Source of the DNA: a bacterium
Lineage (GTDB): Bacteria > Elusimicrobiota > Elusimicrobia > UBA1565 > UBA9628
Assembly: GCA_021782205.1 (NCBI GenBank)
Contig: JAJXVH010000008.1
Coordinates: 1-64,000 of the forward strand
Length of the DNA: 64,000 bases
Direction of reading: 5' to 3'
Below the pieces are notes generated by a model. The model was not told the DNA's origin. It made no database searches and worked only from the letters and a program-made list of their open reading frames with translations. Shown in pieces: positions 1-7,926 of this stretch. The translations under genes were made by a program, and so were the position numbers. The first letter of the stretch is position 1. Every line of letters starts with the position of its first letter.

Positions 1-1
1 G

Positions 2-676
2 TCGGTCGTGGCCAAGACCGCGGAGCTGTTCGCGCACGACTGGGCGCTGGCGGGCGCGACGCGCGCGCCGACGCCGGACAACATCGACCCGCCGCTGTTC
101 GACCCCGCCTCGCGCTCCTCTCTGGTCGCCAGTCCGTGGCGCTTCAACCCGCCGGACATCGGGGATTCGCAGTCGGAGCTGGTCCGTCTCATCGGCGGCG
201 CGCGCCAGCGCCTGGATATTCAAGTCATGGAGTACGCCCCGCTCTCTTTCGGCGAACCCAAGCGCTTCTATCCGCCTATCGACAACGCCCTGCGCGCCGC
301 CGCGGTGCGCGGCGTGAAGGTGCGCCTGCTGGTCTCCGACTGGAGCCTGCGCGGCGCGGCCCTGGCGCACCTGCATAGCCTCGCCTTGATCCCGAACGTG
401 GAGATCCGCGTCATCACCATCCCGCCCGCCGCGTCCGGGCCCATCCCCTACGCGCGCGTCTGCCACTCCAAGTACATGGTCGTCGACGGACGCATCCTCT
501 GGCTGGGCACCAGCAACTGGACCGGCGGCTACCTGGACGACGCGCGCAACGTGGAGGTCGTGGTCCAGGACGCGGCGCTGGCCGCGCGCGCCGCGGCGGT
601 GCAGAGACACCTCTGGGACTCGGCCTATTCGTCGCCCCTTCCGGCCCCGAAGGCCTATTCCCAGCCGGCGCCGTGA
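2..676 (+). CDS. PLD3/PLD4-like phospholipase D family protein, C-terminal part
   Basis: The reading frame is open to the left edge, so this is the C-terminal part of a longer protein; the GTG at 8 is only the first in-window start. It contains one complete HKD motif (HSKYMVVD, about residue 155) followed by GTSNWTGGY, the second catalytic half of a phospholipase D fold. The segment IPYARVCHSKYMV and the GTSNW block resemble the second HKD domain of animal PLD3/PLD4 more than bacterial cardiolipin synthases. The first HKD motif should lie upstream of the window. The substrate (phosphodiester lipid or nucleic acid) cannot be told from sequence. The next gene starts 18 bases downstream on the same strand. 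Confidence 0.85.
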   Translation, partial: SVVAKTAELFAHDWALAGATRAPTPDNIDPPLFDPASRSSLVASPWRFNPPDIGDSQSELVRLIGGARQRLDIQVMEYAPLSFGEPKRFYPPIDNALRAAAVRGVKVRLLVSDWSLRGAALAHLHSLALIPNVEIRVITIPPAASGPIPYARVCHSKYMVVDGRILWLGTSNWTGGYLDDARNVEVVVQDAALAARAAAVQRHLWDSAYSSPLPAPKAYSQPAP

Positions 677-694
677 CGCGGTAGAATGTCCGCT

Positions 695-2029
695 ATGATC
701 GCCGTCGAAGACGAAGCCGCCCCCGCGTCCGCTCCGGGCCATGCCGCGTCCTTCCGCCGCCGCCGCTTCCTGAATTGGTTTCCGCTGGGCGTGACCTACG
801 CGACGTTCTACATGGGGCGCTACAACCTGAACGTCGCGTCCAGCACGATCATGAAGAACTTCGACCTGACCAAGGCGCAGTTCGGCACCATCGCCACGGC
901 CGGCTTCTGGACGTACGCGCTGGCCGTGATCTTCAACGGCCCGCTGGCCGACCGCTTCGGCGGACGCCGCGCCATCCTGCTGGCCGCGGCCGGCACCGCG
1001 ATCATGAACCTGGTCATCGGGCTTCTGTTCCTGTCCGGCTGGCAGACCAAGGTGCTGGTCGGCATGTCCCTGCTCTACGCGCTCAATCAATACTTCCAGT
1101 CCTTCGGCGCGTTGTCCATCGTCAAGGTCAACGCGCACTGGTTCCACGTGCGCGAGCGCGGCGTGTTCGGCGGCATCTTCGGCATCATGATCTCCTCGGG
1201 CTACTTCCTGGCGCTGACCGTCGGCGGCTGGCTTTTGGCGCGCTTCCCGTGGTATATCGTGTTCCTGGCGCCGTCGGCGGCGATCGCGGCCATGCTCGCC
1301 GTCGACTGGTTCATGGTCGCCGACACGCCCGACGACGCCGGCCACGCCGACATCGACACCGGCGACGCCACCAGCGCCGACGCCGACAAGGACGCGCCGA
1401 TCGACTTCGCCTACCTGGTCAGCCGGGTCTTTCGCAACCGCGTCATCCTGACTTTGGTCGCCGCTGAATTCTGCACCGGCTTCGTGCGCCAGGGCCTGAT
1501 GCTGTGGTTCGTGCCGTTCCTCAAGGAAGTCCACGGCGTCAATCCCGGCACCTGGCTTTTCTCCATCGCGACCGGCGGCATCACCGTCGGCGGCGTCGTC
1601 GGCGGCCTGCTGTGCGGCTGGATGTCCGACCGTCTCTTCCAGAGCCGCCGCGCGCCGGTGGCTTTCCTGTTCTACCTGGCCCAGATCGGCGCGCTGTTCG
1701 CCCTGGGCGTCGCGCGCGACCCCGCCGTCGCCTGCTTCCTGATCGGCTTCTGCTGCACGTGGATCTTCGGCGTGCACGGCATGCTCTCCGGCACCGCGTC
1801 GATGGACTTCGGCGGCACGAAGGCGGCGGGCACCGTCGCGGGCCTGCTCGACGGCGTGCAGTATCTGGCCTCGGGCTTGACCGGCGTCGTGCTGGGCGGA
1901 CTGCTCGACAAGCACGGCTGGGGCCTCTGGACCTACGCGATCATGCCCTTCTCGCTGATCGGCGCCATCCTTATGACCACGCTGTGGAACGCCACCCCGG
2001 CCAACACCAAGGTCACCCTCGACGCGTGA
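695..2029 (+). CDS. MFS transporter, organophosphate:phosphate antiporter (GlpT/UhpT) type
   Basis: A polytopic inner-membrane transporter of about 445 residues with twelve predicted hydrophobic segments. The N-terminal block ATFYMGRYNLNVAS matches the signature of the OPA family (GlpT, UhpT, UhpC), which exchange sugar or glycerol phosphates for phosphate. PLADRFGGRRA is the MFS loop 2-3 motif. A hydrophilic Asp-rich loop after about residue 210 is the usual central cytoplasmic loop. The ORF can start at 686, but that ATG overlaps a TAGAAT -10-like hexamer (682-687). The ATG at 695 sits 7 nt after it and is preferred as a leaderless start. The true substrate is unknown. It is translationally coupled to the HAD gene that follows. 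Confidence 0.85.
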   Translation: MIAVEDEAAPASAPGHAASFRRRRFLNWFPLGVTYATFYMGRYNLNVASSTIMKNFDLTKAQFGTIATAGFWTYALAVIFNGPLADRFGGRRAILLAAAGTAIMNLVIGLLFLSGWQTKVLVGMSLLYALNQYFQSFGALSIVKVNAHWFHVRERGVFGGIFGIMISSGYFLALTVGGWLLARFPWYIVFLAPSAAIAAMLAVDWFMVADTPDDAGHADIDTGDATSADADKDAPIDFAYLVSRVFRNRVILTLVAAEFCTGFVRQGLMLWFVPFLKEVHGVNPGTWLFSIATGGITVGGVVGGLLCGWMSDRLFQSRRAPVAFLFYLAQIGALFALGVARDPAVACFLIGFCCTWIFGVHGMLSGTASMDFGGTKAAGTVAGLLDGVQYLASGLTGVVLGGLLDKHGWGLWTYAIMPFSLIGAILMTTLWNATPANTKVTLDA

Positions 2030-2748
2030 GCGCCCCCGCGCCGACGCAGAAGACGCTGCTCGACGCCGTCCTGGACGATTTGTCCGCCGCACCCGGCCGC
2101 CTGGTCGTCTTCGACTTAGACGACACTTTATTCTCGACCAACGACCGCCACCTGCGCATCCTGCGCGAATACGCGCAACTGGTGGCCGCGCGCGCGCCGC
2201 ACGCGGCCGAGCGCCTGCGCGCCGTGGACCGCGCCGACCTGCGCTACCAGATCGTCGAGACCGCCCGGGCCGCGGGCGTGGATGACGAGCGTCTCATCAA
2301 GGACCTGCGCGACTTCTGGTTCGCGCGCTTTTTTCAGAATCCCTACCTTTTGGAGGACACCGTCACTCCGGGCGCGCCGGACTACTGCGCGGAGGCCCTC
2401 GCGCGGGGGGGGCTCATCGTCTACGCCACCGGCCGCGACGAGCGCATGCGCGAGGGCACCGAGCAGTCCTTGGCGCTCCGCGGCTTTCCCTCGCCCGACG
2501 GCCGCGCCGTGCGTCTCCACCTCAAGCCGCGCTTCGACACGCCGGACCTTCAGTTCAAGACCGAAGCCGTGGCGCACCTGAAGGAACTGGGCGCGGCCGC
2601 CGCCTCCTTCGAAAACGAACCTCTGCACGTCAATCTTTTTCGCGACGCGTTCCCGGAGGGCCGCCACTTTCTTCTGGAGACCAAGCACTCCGGCCGCCCT
2701 GTGACGCCCCACCCCGACGTCCTGCGCATCCGCGACTTCCGACGCTGA
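2026..2748 (+). CDS. HAD-superfamily hydrolase
   Basis: A cytoplasmic protein of about 240 residues with a HAD core. Motif I is FDLDDTLF (about residue 28), a Thr in YATGRD fits motif II, and ENEPLHVNLF provides an acidic motif IV-like block. The cap between motifs I and II is helical and short. HAD enzymes are mostly phosphatases with Asp nucleophile chemistry; the substrate here is not recognisable. The start is a GTG overlapping the TGA of the transporter gene (GTGA), so the two are coupled; a phosphorylated compound imported by the OPA-type transporter is a possible substrate, which is only inference. The ORF track shows a longer version from 1504 that reads through the transporter gene in another frame and is not real. 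Confidence 0.8.
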   Translation: MSAPAPTQKTLLDAVLDDLSAAPGRLVVFDLDDTLFSTNDRHLRILREYAQLVAARAPHAAERLRAVDRADLRYQIVETARAAGVDDERLIKDLRDFWFARFFQNPYLLEDTVTPGAPDYCAEALARGGLIVYATGRDERMREGTEQSLALRGFPSPDGRAVRLHLKPRFDTPDLQFKTEAVAHLKELGAAAASFENEPLHVNLFRDAFPEGRHFLLETKHSGRPVTPHPDVLRIRDFRR

Positions 2749-2828
2749 CGAAGCGTGAGATTTCCGGCGAAGACGCGCGGCGCGCGAGACGGAACTCCGG
2801 CGTGCGCGGGCGGAGACGGCCGCCGCGC

Positions 2829-3440
2829 TCAGCGGATCTTGGCGAGCAAGGCTTGCGCGGCGCTCAGCAAAGCCTGGGAACTCCGGTCGAGGTCGCGAGA
2901 ATCTTGGTCCAGGTCCATCTCCTGCTGGAAATAGCCCATACGTTCGAGATCGGCCGTATCGAAGCCCTCATCGAAGACAAACCAGTGCACGCCGGACTGG
3001 AAGGCGCTCGCCGCGTCGGCCAAGCGCTGGGCTGACGCCGCCAGAGCGGGGTCCTTGGCGCGGATCTGAACGGAGAGCGCGCTCAGGTCGTTCAGGCGAT
3101 AGCGGGAATTTTGCGCGGCGGTGTCCAGGTCCTGCGTGAACAGCTGGAGGTCCCAGCCCAGGTTCGGATCCTGCGGCCGGCCGGGCACGAAGGCGTCCAC
3201 GCGCGACATCAGCACGCGCAGATTACTGCGCCTCCGATCGAAGTTCTGCGCGGCGTCCTGCAAACCCCAAGTCAGGTCGTCCAACTGCGCGCCGAGACTC
3301 GCGGCGGCGGCCTTAGCATTGGACTCGCTCTGCGCTTGGACCTGCGCCCGCACGCCGTCGACGACGGACTCGAACGAGGCCGGGACCGAGGCGGACGCGG
3401 ACGCGGCAAGCAGAACGACGGCGGACAGGGCGCAGACCAT
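2829..3440 (-). CDS. exported alpha-helical protein of unknown function
   Basis: About 203 residues. The ATG at 3440 is chosen because GGAGGT lies 7 nt upstream and it begins directly with a signal peptide (MVCALSAVVLLAASASA). The ORF-track start at 3623 adds a basic shadow extension. The mature part is rich in Ala, Asp, Gln and Leu with long predicted helices (for example QVQAQSESNAKAAAASLGAQ), suggesting a periplasmic helical or coiled-coil protein. I recognise no family. It converges on the HAD gene from the right and is followed by an 80-base gap without an obvious terminator. Confidence 0.65.
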   Translation of the reverse strand: MVCALSAVVLLAASASASVPASFESVVDGVRAQVQAQSESNAKAAAASLGAQLDDLTWGLQDAAQNFDRRRSNLRVLMSRVDAFVPGRPQDPNLGWDLQLFTQDLDTAAQNSRYRLNDLSALSVQIRAKDPALAASAQRLADAASAFQSGVHWFVFDEGFDTADLERMGYFQQEMDLDQDSRDLDRSSQALLSAAQALLAKIR

Positions 3441-3532
3441 TGGGCCTACCTCCGATACGGGTTTAAAGTCCCGTCGTGAGATTCTAGCACACGCCGCGCC
3501 CGGCTTCGCGCGGCGGGGGGGACGTTCGTGGG

Positions 3533-3760
3533 TCAAGCCCGCGTCGCCTTGAGCAGATCGCGCAAAAACGCTTTCCGGTCCGGCACCGCATGATAGGCCG
3601 CCGCCTTCTCGGGCGTGGAGCACAGCGTCACCACCGTGCCCGGGTCGAAGTAGACGCCGTGGCGGCGCAGGACCTCCAGGACCTGGTCGCGGTCGCGCGC
3701 CAGCAGGTCGAACAGCCGCGGCTTTCGCCGCGCTACGCCGCCGCGCTTTCTTTTCGCCAC
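3533..3760 (-). CDS. small basic protein of unknown function at the end of the acyl-CoA operon
   Basis: A 75-residue protein starting with GTG at 3760, overlapping the last 28 bases of the dehydrogenase gene in another frame. It starts with a basic stretch (AKRKRGGVARRKPR) and continues with a compact part containing LFDLLARDRDQVLEVLRRHG and PDRKAFLRDLL, which looks like a real folded helical domain. It is hidden in the ORF track inside the ORF 3533..4744, most of which is a shadow of the dehydrogenase. No family is recognised. Its position makes it the last gene of the operon that begins with the aldehyde dehydrogenase. Confidence 0.55.
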   Translation of the reverse strand: MAKRKRGGVARRKPRLFDLLARDRDQVLEVLRRHGVYFDPGTVVTLCSTPEKAAAYHAVPDRKAFLRDLLKATRA

Positions 3761-4803
3761 TCGAAGGGACCCTTGGGGAAGTTCATCGCCAGCTTCACGG
3801 CCACGTCCACGTCCGCGGCGGAGGCCGTGCCCTCGGAGACGACGCTCTCGGCTTCCGCGACGAGGGCCGCGCGCAGCGCCTCCCAGGCCGCGTCCGCCGA
3901 GGCCGCGCCGCCGGCGGCGCACGCAGCGTCGGGATTGACGCCGGCCTGGCGTCCGCCCTCGTAGAGATAAAACCCGCGTCCGGCCTTGCGGCCCACGGCG
4001 CCGCGCGCGACCAGCGCCTGCTGGAGCGCCGGCGGCGCGAAGCGCTCCGGACGGCCCAGCGCCTCGTAGATGGACTTCGTGATCGCCAGGTTGACGTCCA
4101 GGCCGATCAGGTCCATCAACTCGAAGGGTCCCATCGGCACGCCGCCGCGCTCGCGGCAGGCGCGGTCGATATCGGCTATCGCCGCGCCGGGGCCGAGCAG
4201 ACGCTGGGCGCTCACATAGTAAGGGCGCATCACGCGGTTGACGATGAAGCCGGGCACGTCGCGGACGTCCACCGGGGTGCGGCGCAGGCCCGAAAGCGCG
4301 AACTCCCAGACGCCGGAAAACACCTCCGGGGAGGTGCGCGGCGCGCGTACGAGCTCCACCAGGCGCGTGGCGACCGGCGGATTGAAGAAATGCATGCCGA
4401 GCGCGCGCTCCGGCGCGGCCGCGCGGACGATCACGTCGCGCACCGCCAACGACGAGGTGTTCGTGGCCAGCACCGCGTCCGGCAGGGCGCGCGACAGGCG
4501 CTCGAAAAGGTCCTGCTTGAGCGCCAGGTCCTCCGGCGCCGCCTCGATGACTAGGTCCGCGCCCGCGAGATCTTCCAGCGCCGCCGCCGCGCTCACCGCG
4601 TGGAAGGCGCGCTCGGCCTGCTGGGTGGAAAGCTTGCCCTTGAGCACCGCCGCGTCCAGCGCCGCGCGCAGGCGTCCCGGCAATGCCTCCAGCGCCGCCG
4701 GCAAAGGATCGTGAACCTTCACGGAAAACCCCGACTGCGCGCACAACTGGGCGATGCCGGCGCCCATCGTGCCCGCGCCGATCACGGCGACGCGCGCGAT
4801 CAC
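3733..4803 (-). CDS. paaH: 3-hydroxyacyl-CoA dehydrogenase (PaaH/Hbd type)
   Basis: About 356 residues. It oxidises 3-hydroxyacyl-CoA to 3-ketoacyl-CoA with NAD in beta-oxidation or phenylacetate catabolism. The N-terminal Rossmann motif is VAVIGAGTMGAGIAQ. TNTSSLAV, HFFNPP, the VPGFIVNRVMRPYY hinge and GPFELMDLIGLDV are typical of the 3HCDH N- and C-terminal domains. After the first C-terminal domain (ending near GRGFYLYEGG) there is an extra half domain ending NFPKGPFEW, so it is longer than a 280-residue Hbd but shorter than the 500-residue PaaH. The start is GTG at 4803 overlapping the stop of the upstream gene (GTGA). The track's 528-residue ORF merges it with a shadow of that gene. The symbol is assigned by context. 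Confidence 0.85.
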   Translation of the reverse strand: MIARVAVIGAGTMGAGIAQLCAQSGFSVKVHDPLPAALEALPGRLRAALDAAVLKGKLSTQQAERAFHAVSAAAALEDLAGADLVIEAAPEDLALKQDLFERLSRALPDAVLATNTSSLAVRDVIVRAAAPERALGMHFFNPPVATRLVELVRAPRTSPEVFSGVWEFALSGLRRTPVDVRDVPGFIVNRVMRPYYVSAQRLLGPGAAIADIDRACRERGGVPMGPFELMDLIGLDVNLAITKSIYEALGRPERFAPPALQQALVARGAVGRKAGRGFYLYEGGRQAGVNPDAACAAGGAASADAAWEALRAALVAEAESVVSEGTASAADVDVAVKLAMNFPKGPFEWRKESAAA

Positions 4804-5531
4804 TCCGGTTCCATGAGCGCGCTCTGCAGGGGCAGCGCCACGCAGGCGGCCAGCGCGATGAAGGTCACCGCCGCGTCGACGACGAATCCGAGCACGCGAA
4901 AGGACGCCGTCGGAAAGCCGCCGGCGCCCGAGAGCGCGAACGCCAGTCCCGCGTTCAGCAGGCCGACCACGGCCTCCTGCAGGGCCCAGGAGCCCAGCAC
5001 CAGCGCGGTCCACAGTCCCGCCGACGCGTACGCGCGCCGCATGCCTTCGCGCAGCGCGGAGAAGAAACCTCTCTTCAGCCGCCGGCTGCCGAGCGCCAGG
5101 CTGGCGAGCACGGTGACCGCGCCCGAAGCGATCTTGCCCGACGCGAACGTCAGCAGGAGCAAGACCCGGGCCGGGGCTTGCGCCCCGGCGTGCAGGGCCA
5201 CGTAGAAAATTTGGAACGTGGCCAGCCCCACGACCGCGAGCGCGAACAGCGGCAAGGAGAAGAGCAGGCACGCCGCGCCGACGCGCGGCCAATCCCAGCC
5301 CGCGCCTTCGGCAAGCCATATCTCGGAGAACGCCGCGCAGGCCGCGACCGTCACCACGCCTCCGGCCACGGCGCCCAGCGCGGCGCCCGCCTGCCCCGAA
5401 AGCGCCGCCGAGAAATACGCGCGCGCCGCCACTCCCGCCAGCGGCGGAGCCAGCAGCCAGGGCCGAGACCGCGCGCGCTGGCGCGCGGCACGCAGGAGCG
5501 CGGCCGCGTCAGCCGGGGATGAAGGGCTCAT
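4800..5531 (-). CDS. polytopic membrane protein of unknown function
   Basis: About 243 residues, Ala/Leu-rich, with roughly five to six hydrophobic segments (for example VGAACLLFSLPLFALAVVGL and SAGLWTALVLGSWALQEAVV). It has no signal peptide and no recognisable family. The arrangement resembles membrane proteins whose middle helices carry a short amphipathic loop (LGSRRLKRGFFSALREGMRR). It overlaps the PaaA-like gene by 23 bases and the dehydrogenase by 4, so it is an integral member of the operon. A role in substrate uptake or electron delivery is possible but not supported by any motif. Confidence 0.6.
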   Translation of the reverse strand: MSPSSPADAAALLRAARQRARSRPWLLAPPLAGVAARAYFSAALSGQAGAALGAVAGGVVTVAACAAFSEIWLAEGAGWDWPRVGAACLLFSLPLFALAVVGLATFQIFYVALHAGAQAPARVLLLLTFASGKIASGAVTVLASLALGSRRLKRGFFSALREGMRRAYASAGLWTALVLGSWALQEAVVGLLNAGLAFALSGAGGFPTASFRVLGFVVDAAVTFIALAACVALPLQSALMEPE

Positions 5532-6336
5532 CGCTCATCCTGGCGGCGACCGGCGTCCAGTCCGGAACCCGAAGCCCGAACTTCGCCGCCTTCTCCTTGA
5601 TATCGGCGGCGAAAGCGCGGCGGACTTCATCGTTGTCGCGCTTCTTGAGGCCGTATTTTCGGTAGAGGGCGTTTTTAGGAGAATTCGCGCGGCCGAAGAT
5701 GTTCATGGTGCGCGGATACCACTTCTCGAAGGCGGCCTGCACGTCGTCGTGCGTCTTCTCGCCCTCGGAGAGCTTCTTGGTCCATTGGTCGCCGTGGGCC
5801 ATGTGCATCTCCTCCTCCTTGAAGATTCCCTCCATGCCGTCGCACCACGGCTTATAGGAGCAGTCCAGGCTGTCCTCCAGCTGATGTCCCGCGCCGCGGT
5901 CCATGCAGAAGTTGAACATGATGAAGTCCGACCATTCCTCGATCGGGTAGTAGAAGATGTTGACGCGCTTGTCGTCGGCGGCCCGAAGCGTGCCGATGTC
6001 GCCCGCGTCGACGCGCAGGTTGAAGTTGTGGCTCTTGTAGTAGGCGTCGACGTCCACTTCCAGGCCTTCCAAAAGGCGATACATCACGCGCGCGTGGCGG
6101 ACCTCGTCCTTGACGATCTGTGCCACCTGCAAAGTCTCCTTGATGTCCGGCGACTTCTGGATCCAGGGCACGTAGCCGAACGCGCCGGCCAGCTCCGAGT
6201 CGGCCTGCATCATCATCAGGTTGGTCAGATGCTCGCGGTACTCGTCGGACATCTCCGCGGTCTCCTCGATTTTTCCGCCCTTGGAGATCTTCTCCAGCAG
6301 TCTCTCCTCGCGCACGCGATTGGGTTCCAGAGTCAT
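5509..6336 (-). CDS. PaaA-like diiron oxygenase subunit (phenylacetyl-CoA epoxidase A family)
   Basis: 275 residues of the phenylacetic acid catabolic PaaA/PaaC family, a ferritin-like four-helix bundle holding a diiron centre. Metal ligands are visible as the Glu in ADSELAG, DEVRH in KDEVRHARVMY and EEEMH in FKEEEMHMAHG. The C-terminal FGRANSP..NALYRKYGLKKRDNDEVR follows the PaaA pattern (FGPNDDNSPNS..KIKRFTNDELR in the E. coli protein as I remember it). PaaA needs PaaC as structural partner and PaaE as reductase, and none of PaaB-E is in this operon. The protein is somewhat shorter than E. coli PaaA (about 309). It could be a stand-alone or redirected hydroxylase. The start ATG lies 1 nt after the upstream gene. 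Confidence 0.8.
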   Translation of the reverse strand: MTLEPNRVREERLLEKISKGGKIEETAEMSDEYREHLTNLMMMQADSELAGAFGYVPWIQKSPDIKETLQVAQIVKDEVRHARVMYRLLEGLEVDVDAYYKSHNFNLRVDAGDIGTLRAADDKRVNIFYYPIEEWSDFIMFNFCMDRGAGHQLEDSLDCSYKPWCDGMEGIFKEEEMHMAHGDQWTKKLSEGEKTHDDVQAAFEKWYPRTMNIFGRANSPKNALYRKYGLKKRDNDEVRRAFAADIKEKAAKFGLRVPDWTPVAARMSDEPFIPG

Positions 6337-6337
6337 G

Positions 6338-7144
6338 TCATTCTCCTGTGAACGTCGGGAGCCGCTTCTCCAGGAACGCGGCGATCCCTTCGGCGTGGTC
6401 CTTCGTGCGGCCCAGGTGGGACTGCAGTTGGGCCTCGTATTCGAGCTGATCTTCCAACGAGACGGCTTCGACGCCGCGGTTGAACGCGCGCTTGGTCAGC
6501 GCGACGGCCAGGGGCGGCACGGCGGCCAGAGCCGCGCAAAGCTCCGCGACGGCGGCGTCCAGTTCCTCGGGCGCCACGACCCGGTTCACCAGCCCCAGCC
6601 GCAAGGCTTTTTCCGCGTCGATGCTGCGCGACAGCCACGCGTGCTCGAGGGCCAGCGACAGGCCCAGCGCGCGCGGCAGAAACCACGACATGCCGGAGTC
6701 CGGCACCAGGCCGACCTTGGCGAAGGCATTGAGGAACTTCGCGTCCGCCGCGCAGACCTTCAGGTCGCAGGCGAGAGCCAGGCTTGCGCCCGCTCCGGCC
6801 GCGGCACCCCGCACCGCCGCGATCACCGGCTTCTCCACGCGGCGGATCGCGGCGATCAAAGGGTTGAACGTGCGCCGCAGCTCCGCGCCGTGCTCGAAGC
6901 GGCCCTGCGCCTGGCGGACCTTCACGTCGCCCAGGTCCGCGCCCGCGCAGAACGCCCGGCCGGCGCCCGCGATCACGATGGCGCGCACGGCCTGGTCGCG
7001 TCCGGCCTTGGTCACCGCCTCGGCCAGGCCCCGCAGCATGGTCGCGGTCAGAGCGTTGAGCGCATCGGGCCGGTGCAGCGTCAAGGTCAGGACGCCGCCG
7101 CGCGTCTCGGACAGGAATTCGGCGGGGGGGATCTCGGCGCTCAT
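6338..7144 (-). CDS. paaG: enoyl-CoA hydratase/isomerase family protein, PaaG-like
   Basis: 268 residues of the crotonase fold. FCAGADLGDV and GAAAGAGASLALACDL supply the CoA-ester oxyanion hole. The active-site region FAKVGLVPDSGMSW has an Asp at the position used by PaaG-type isomerases (VPD), where hydratases have Glu. In the phenylacetate pathway PaaG converts ring-1,2-epoxyphenylacetyl-CoA to the oxepin. Overlap of 4 bases (ATGA) with the upstream crotonase and a 1-base gap to the PaaA-like gene place both reactions together. The gene name is by similarity and context; a general enoyl-CoA isomerase cannot be excluded. Confidence 0.8.
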   Translation of the reverse strand: MSAEIPPAEFLSETRGGVLTLTLHRPDALNALTATMLRGLAEAVTKAGRDQAVRAIVIAGAGRAFCAGADLGDVKVRQAQGRFEHGAELRRTFNPLIAAIRRVEKPVIAAVRGAAAGAGASLALACDLKVCAADAKFLNAFAKVGLVPDSGMSWFLPRALGLSLALEHAWLSRSIDAEKALRLGLVNRVVAPEELDAAVAELCAALAAVPPLAVALTKRAFNRGVEAVSLEDQLEYEAQLQSHLGRTKDHAEGIAAFLEKRLPTFTGE

Positions 7145-7926
7145 CGGCCCTCGAACGCCGGCGCGCGCTTCTCGGCGAAGGCGCGCATGCCCTCGGCCTG
7201 ATCGTTCGTGTCGAACAGGGCGTAGAAGGCCTCGCGCTCGGCCTTGAGGCCCGCGTCGAGACCCCGGTCGGCCGCGGCGGCGACGGCCAGCTTGGCCGCG
7301 CGCGCGGCCAGGGGCGCGAGCTCCGCGATGCGGCGCGCCAGGCGCTTGGCCTCGTCGAGCAGGACTTCGGGCGCGACCACGCGGCTGACCAGGCCGCGCT
7401 CCAGCGCCTCGCGCGCGCCCAGGCGGCGTCCGGTCAGCGCCATGTCCATGGCCAGCGCCTTGCCCACGGCCTTGGTCAGGCGCTGCGTGCCGCCGGCGCC
7501 CGGGATCACGCCCAGCTGGATCTCCGGCTGGCCGAACACGGCGTTTTCCGCGGCCACGATCAGGTCGCAGGCCAGCGCCAGCTCGCAGCCGCCGCCCAGC
7601 GCGTAGCCCGCCACCGCCGCGATCGTCGGCTTCTTCAGACGACCCACCCGGTCCCAGCGCGCCAGGTGCTCGCCCAGCGCCGCGCGCGCGGCCTTGCCGG
7701 AGGCCAGGTCCTTCATCTCGGCGATGTCCGCGCCCGCCGCGAACGCGCGCGGCCCGCCGGTCACGATGACCGCGCGAATCTCCGGCGCGGCTTCGAACTC
7801 CGCCAGCGCGCCCTCCAGTTCCTTCATCATCGACAGCGACAGCGCGTTGAGCGCGTGCGGGCGGTGCAGCGTCGCCACACCCACGGGCCCGTCGCGTTCG
7901 ATCAGGACCTCGCGCTCGACGTTCAT
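7141..7926 (-). CDS. paaF: enoyl-CoA hydratase, PaaF/short-chain crotonase type
   Basis: 261 residues and a textbook crotonase. AAGADIAEM and AGYALGGGCELALACD form the oxyanion hole. The two catalytic Glu residues are visible in GGGCE and GQPEIQLGVIPGAGGTQRL. It hydrates 2-enoyl-CoA to 3-hydroxyacyl-CoA, feeding the 3-hydroxyacyl-CoA dehydrogenase further down the operon. The start ATG shares one base with the stop of the aldehyde dehydrogenase gene (TAATG), so translation is coupled. It could equally be a general beta-oxidation EchA; the PaaF label rests on neighbours. Confidence 0.85.
   Translation of the reverse strand: MNVEREVLIERDGPVGVATLHRPHALNALSLSMMKELEGALAEFEAAPEIRAVIVTGGPRAFAAGADIAEMKDLASGKAARAALGEHLARWDRVGRLKKPTIAAVAGYALGGGCELALACDLIVAAENAVFGQPEIQLGVIPGAGGTQRLTKAVGKALAMDMALTGRRLGAREALERGLVSRVVAPEVLLDEAKRLARRIAELAPLAARAAKLAVAAAADRGLDAGLKAEREAFYALFDTNDQAEGMRAFAEKRAPAFEGR

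Noticed and set aside
3733-5319. 528-residue minus-strand ORF
   Set aside because: Its first about 170 residues are a shadow of the membrane-protein gene; the dehydrogenase starts at GTG 4803.
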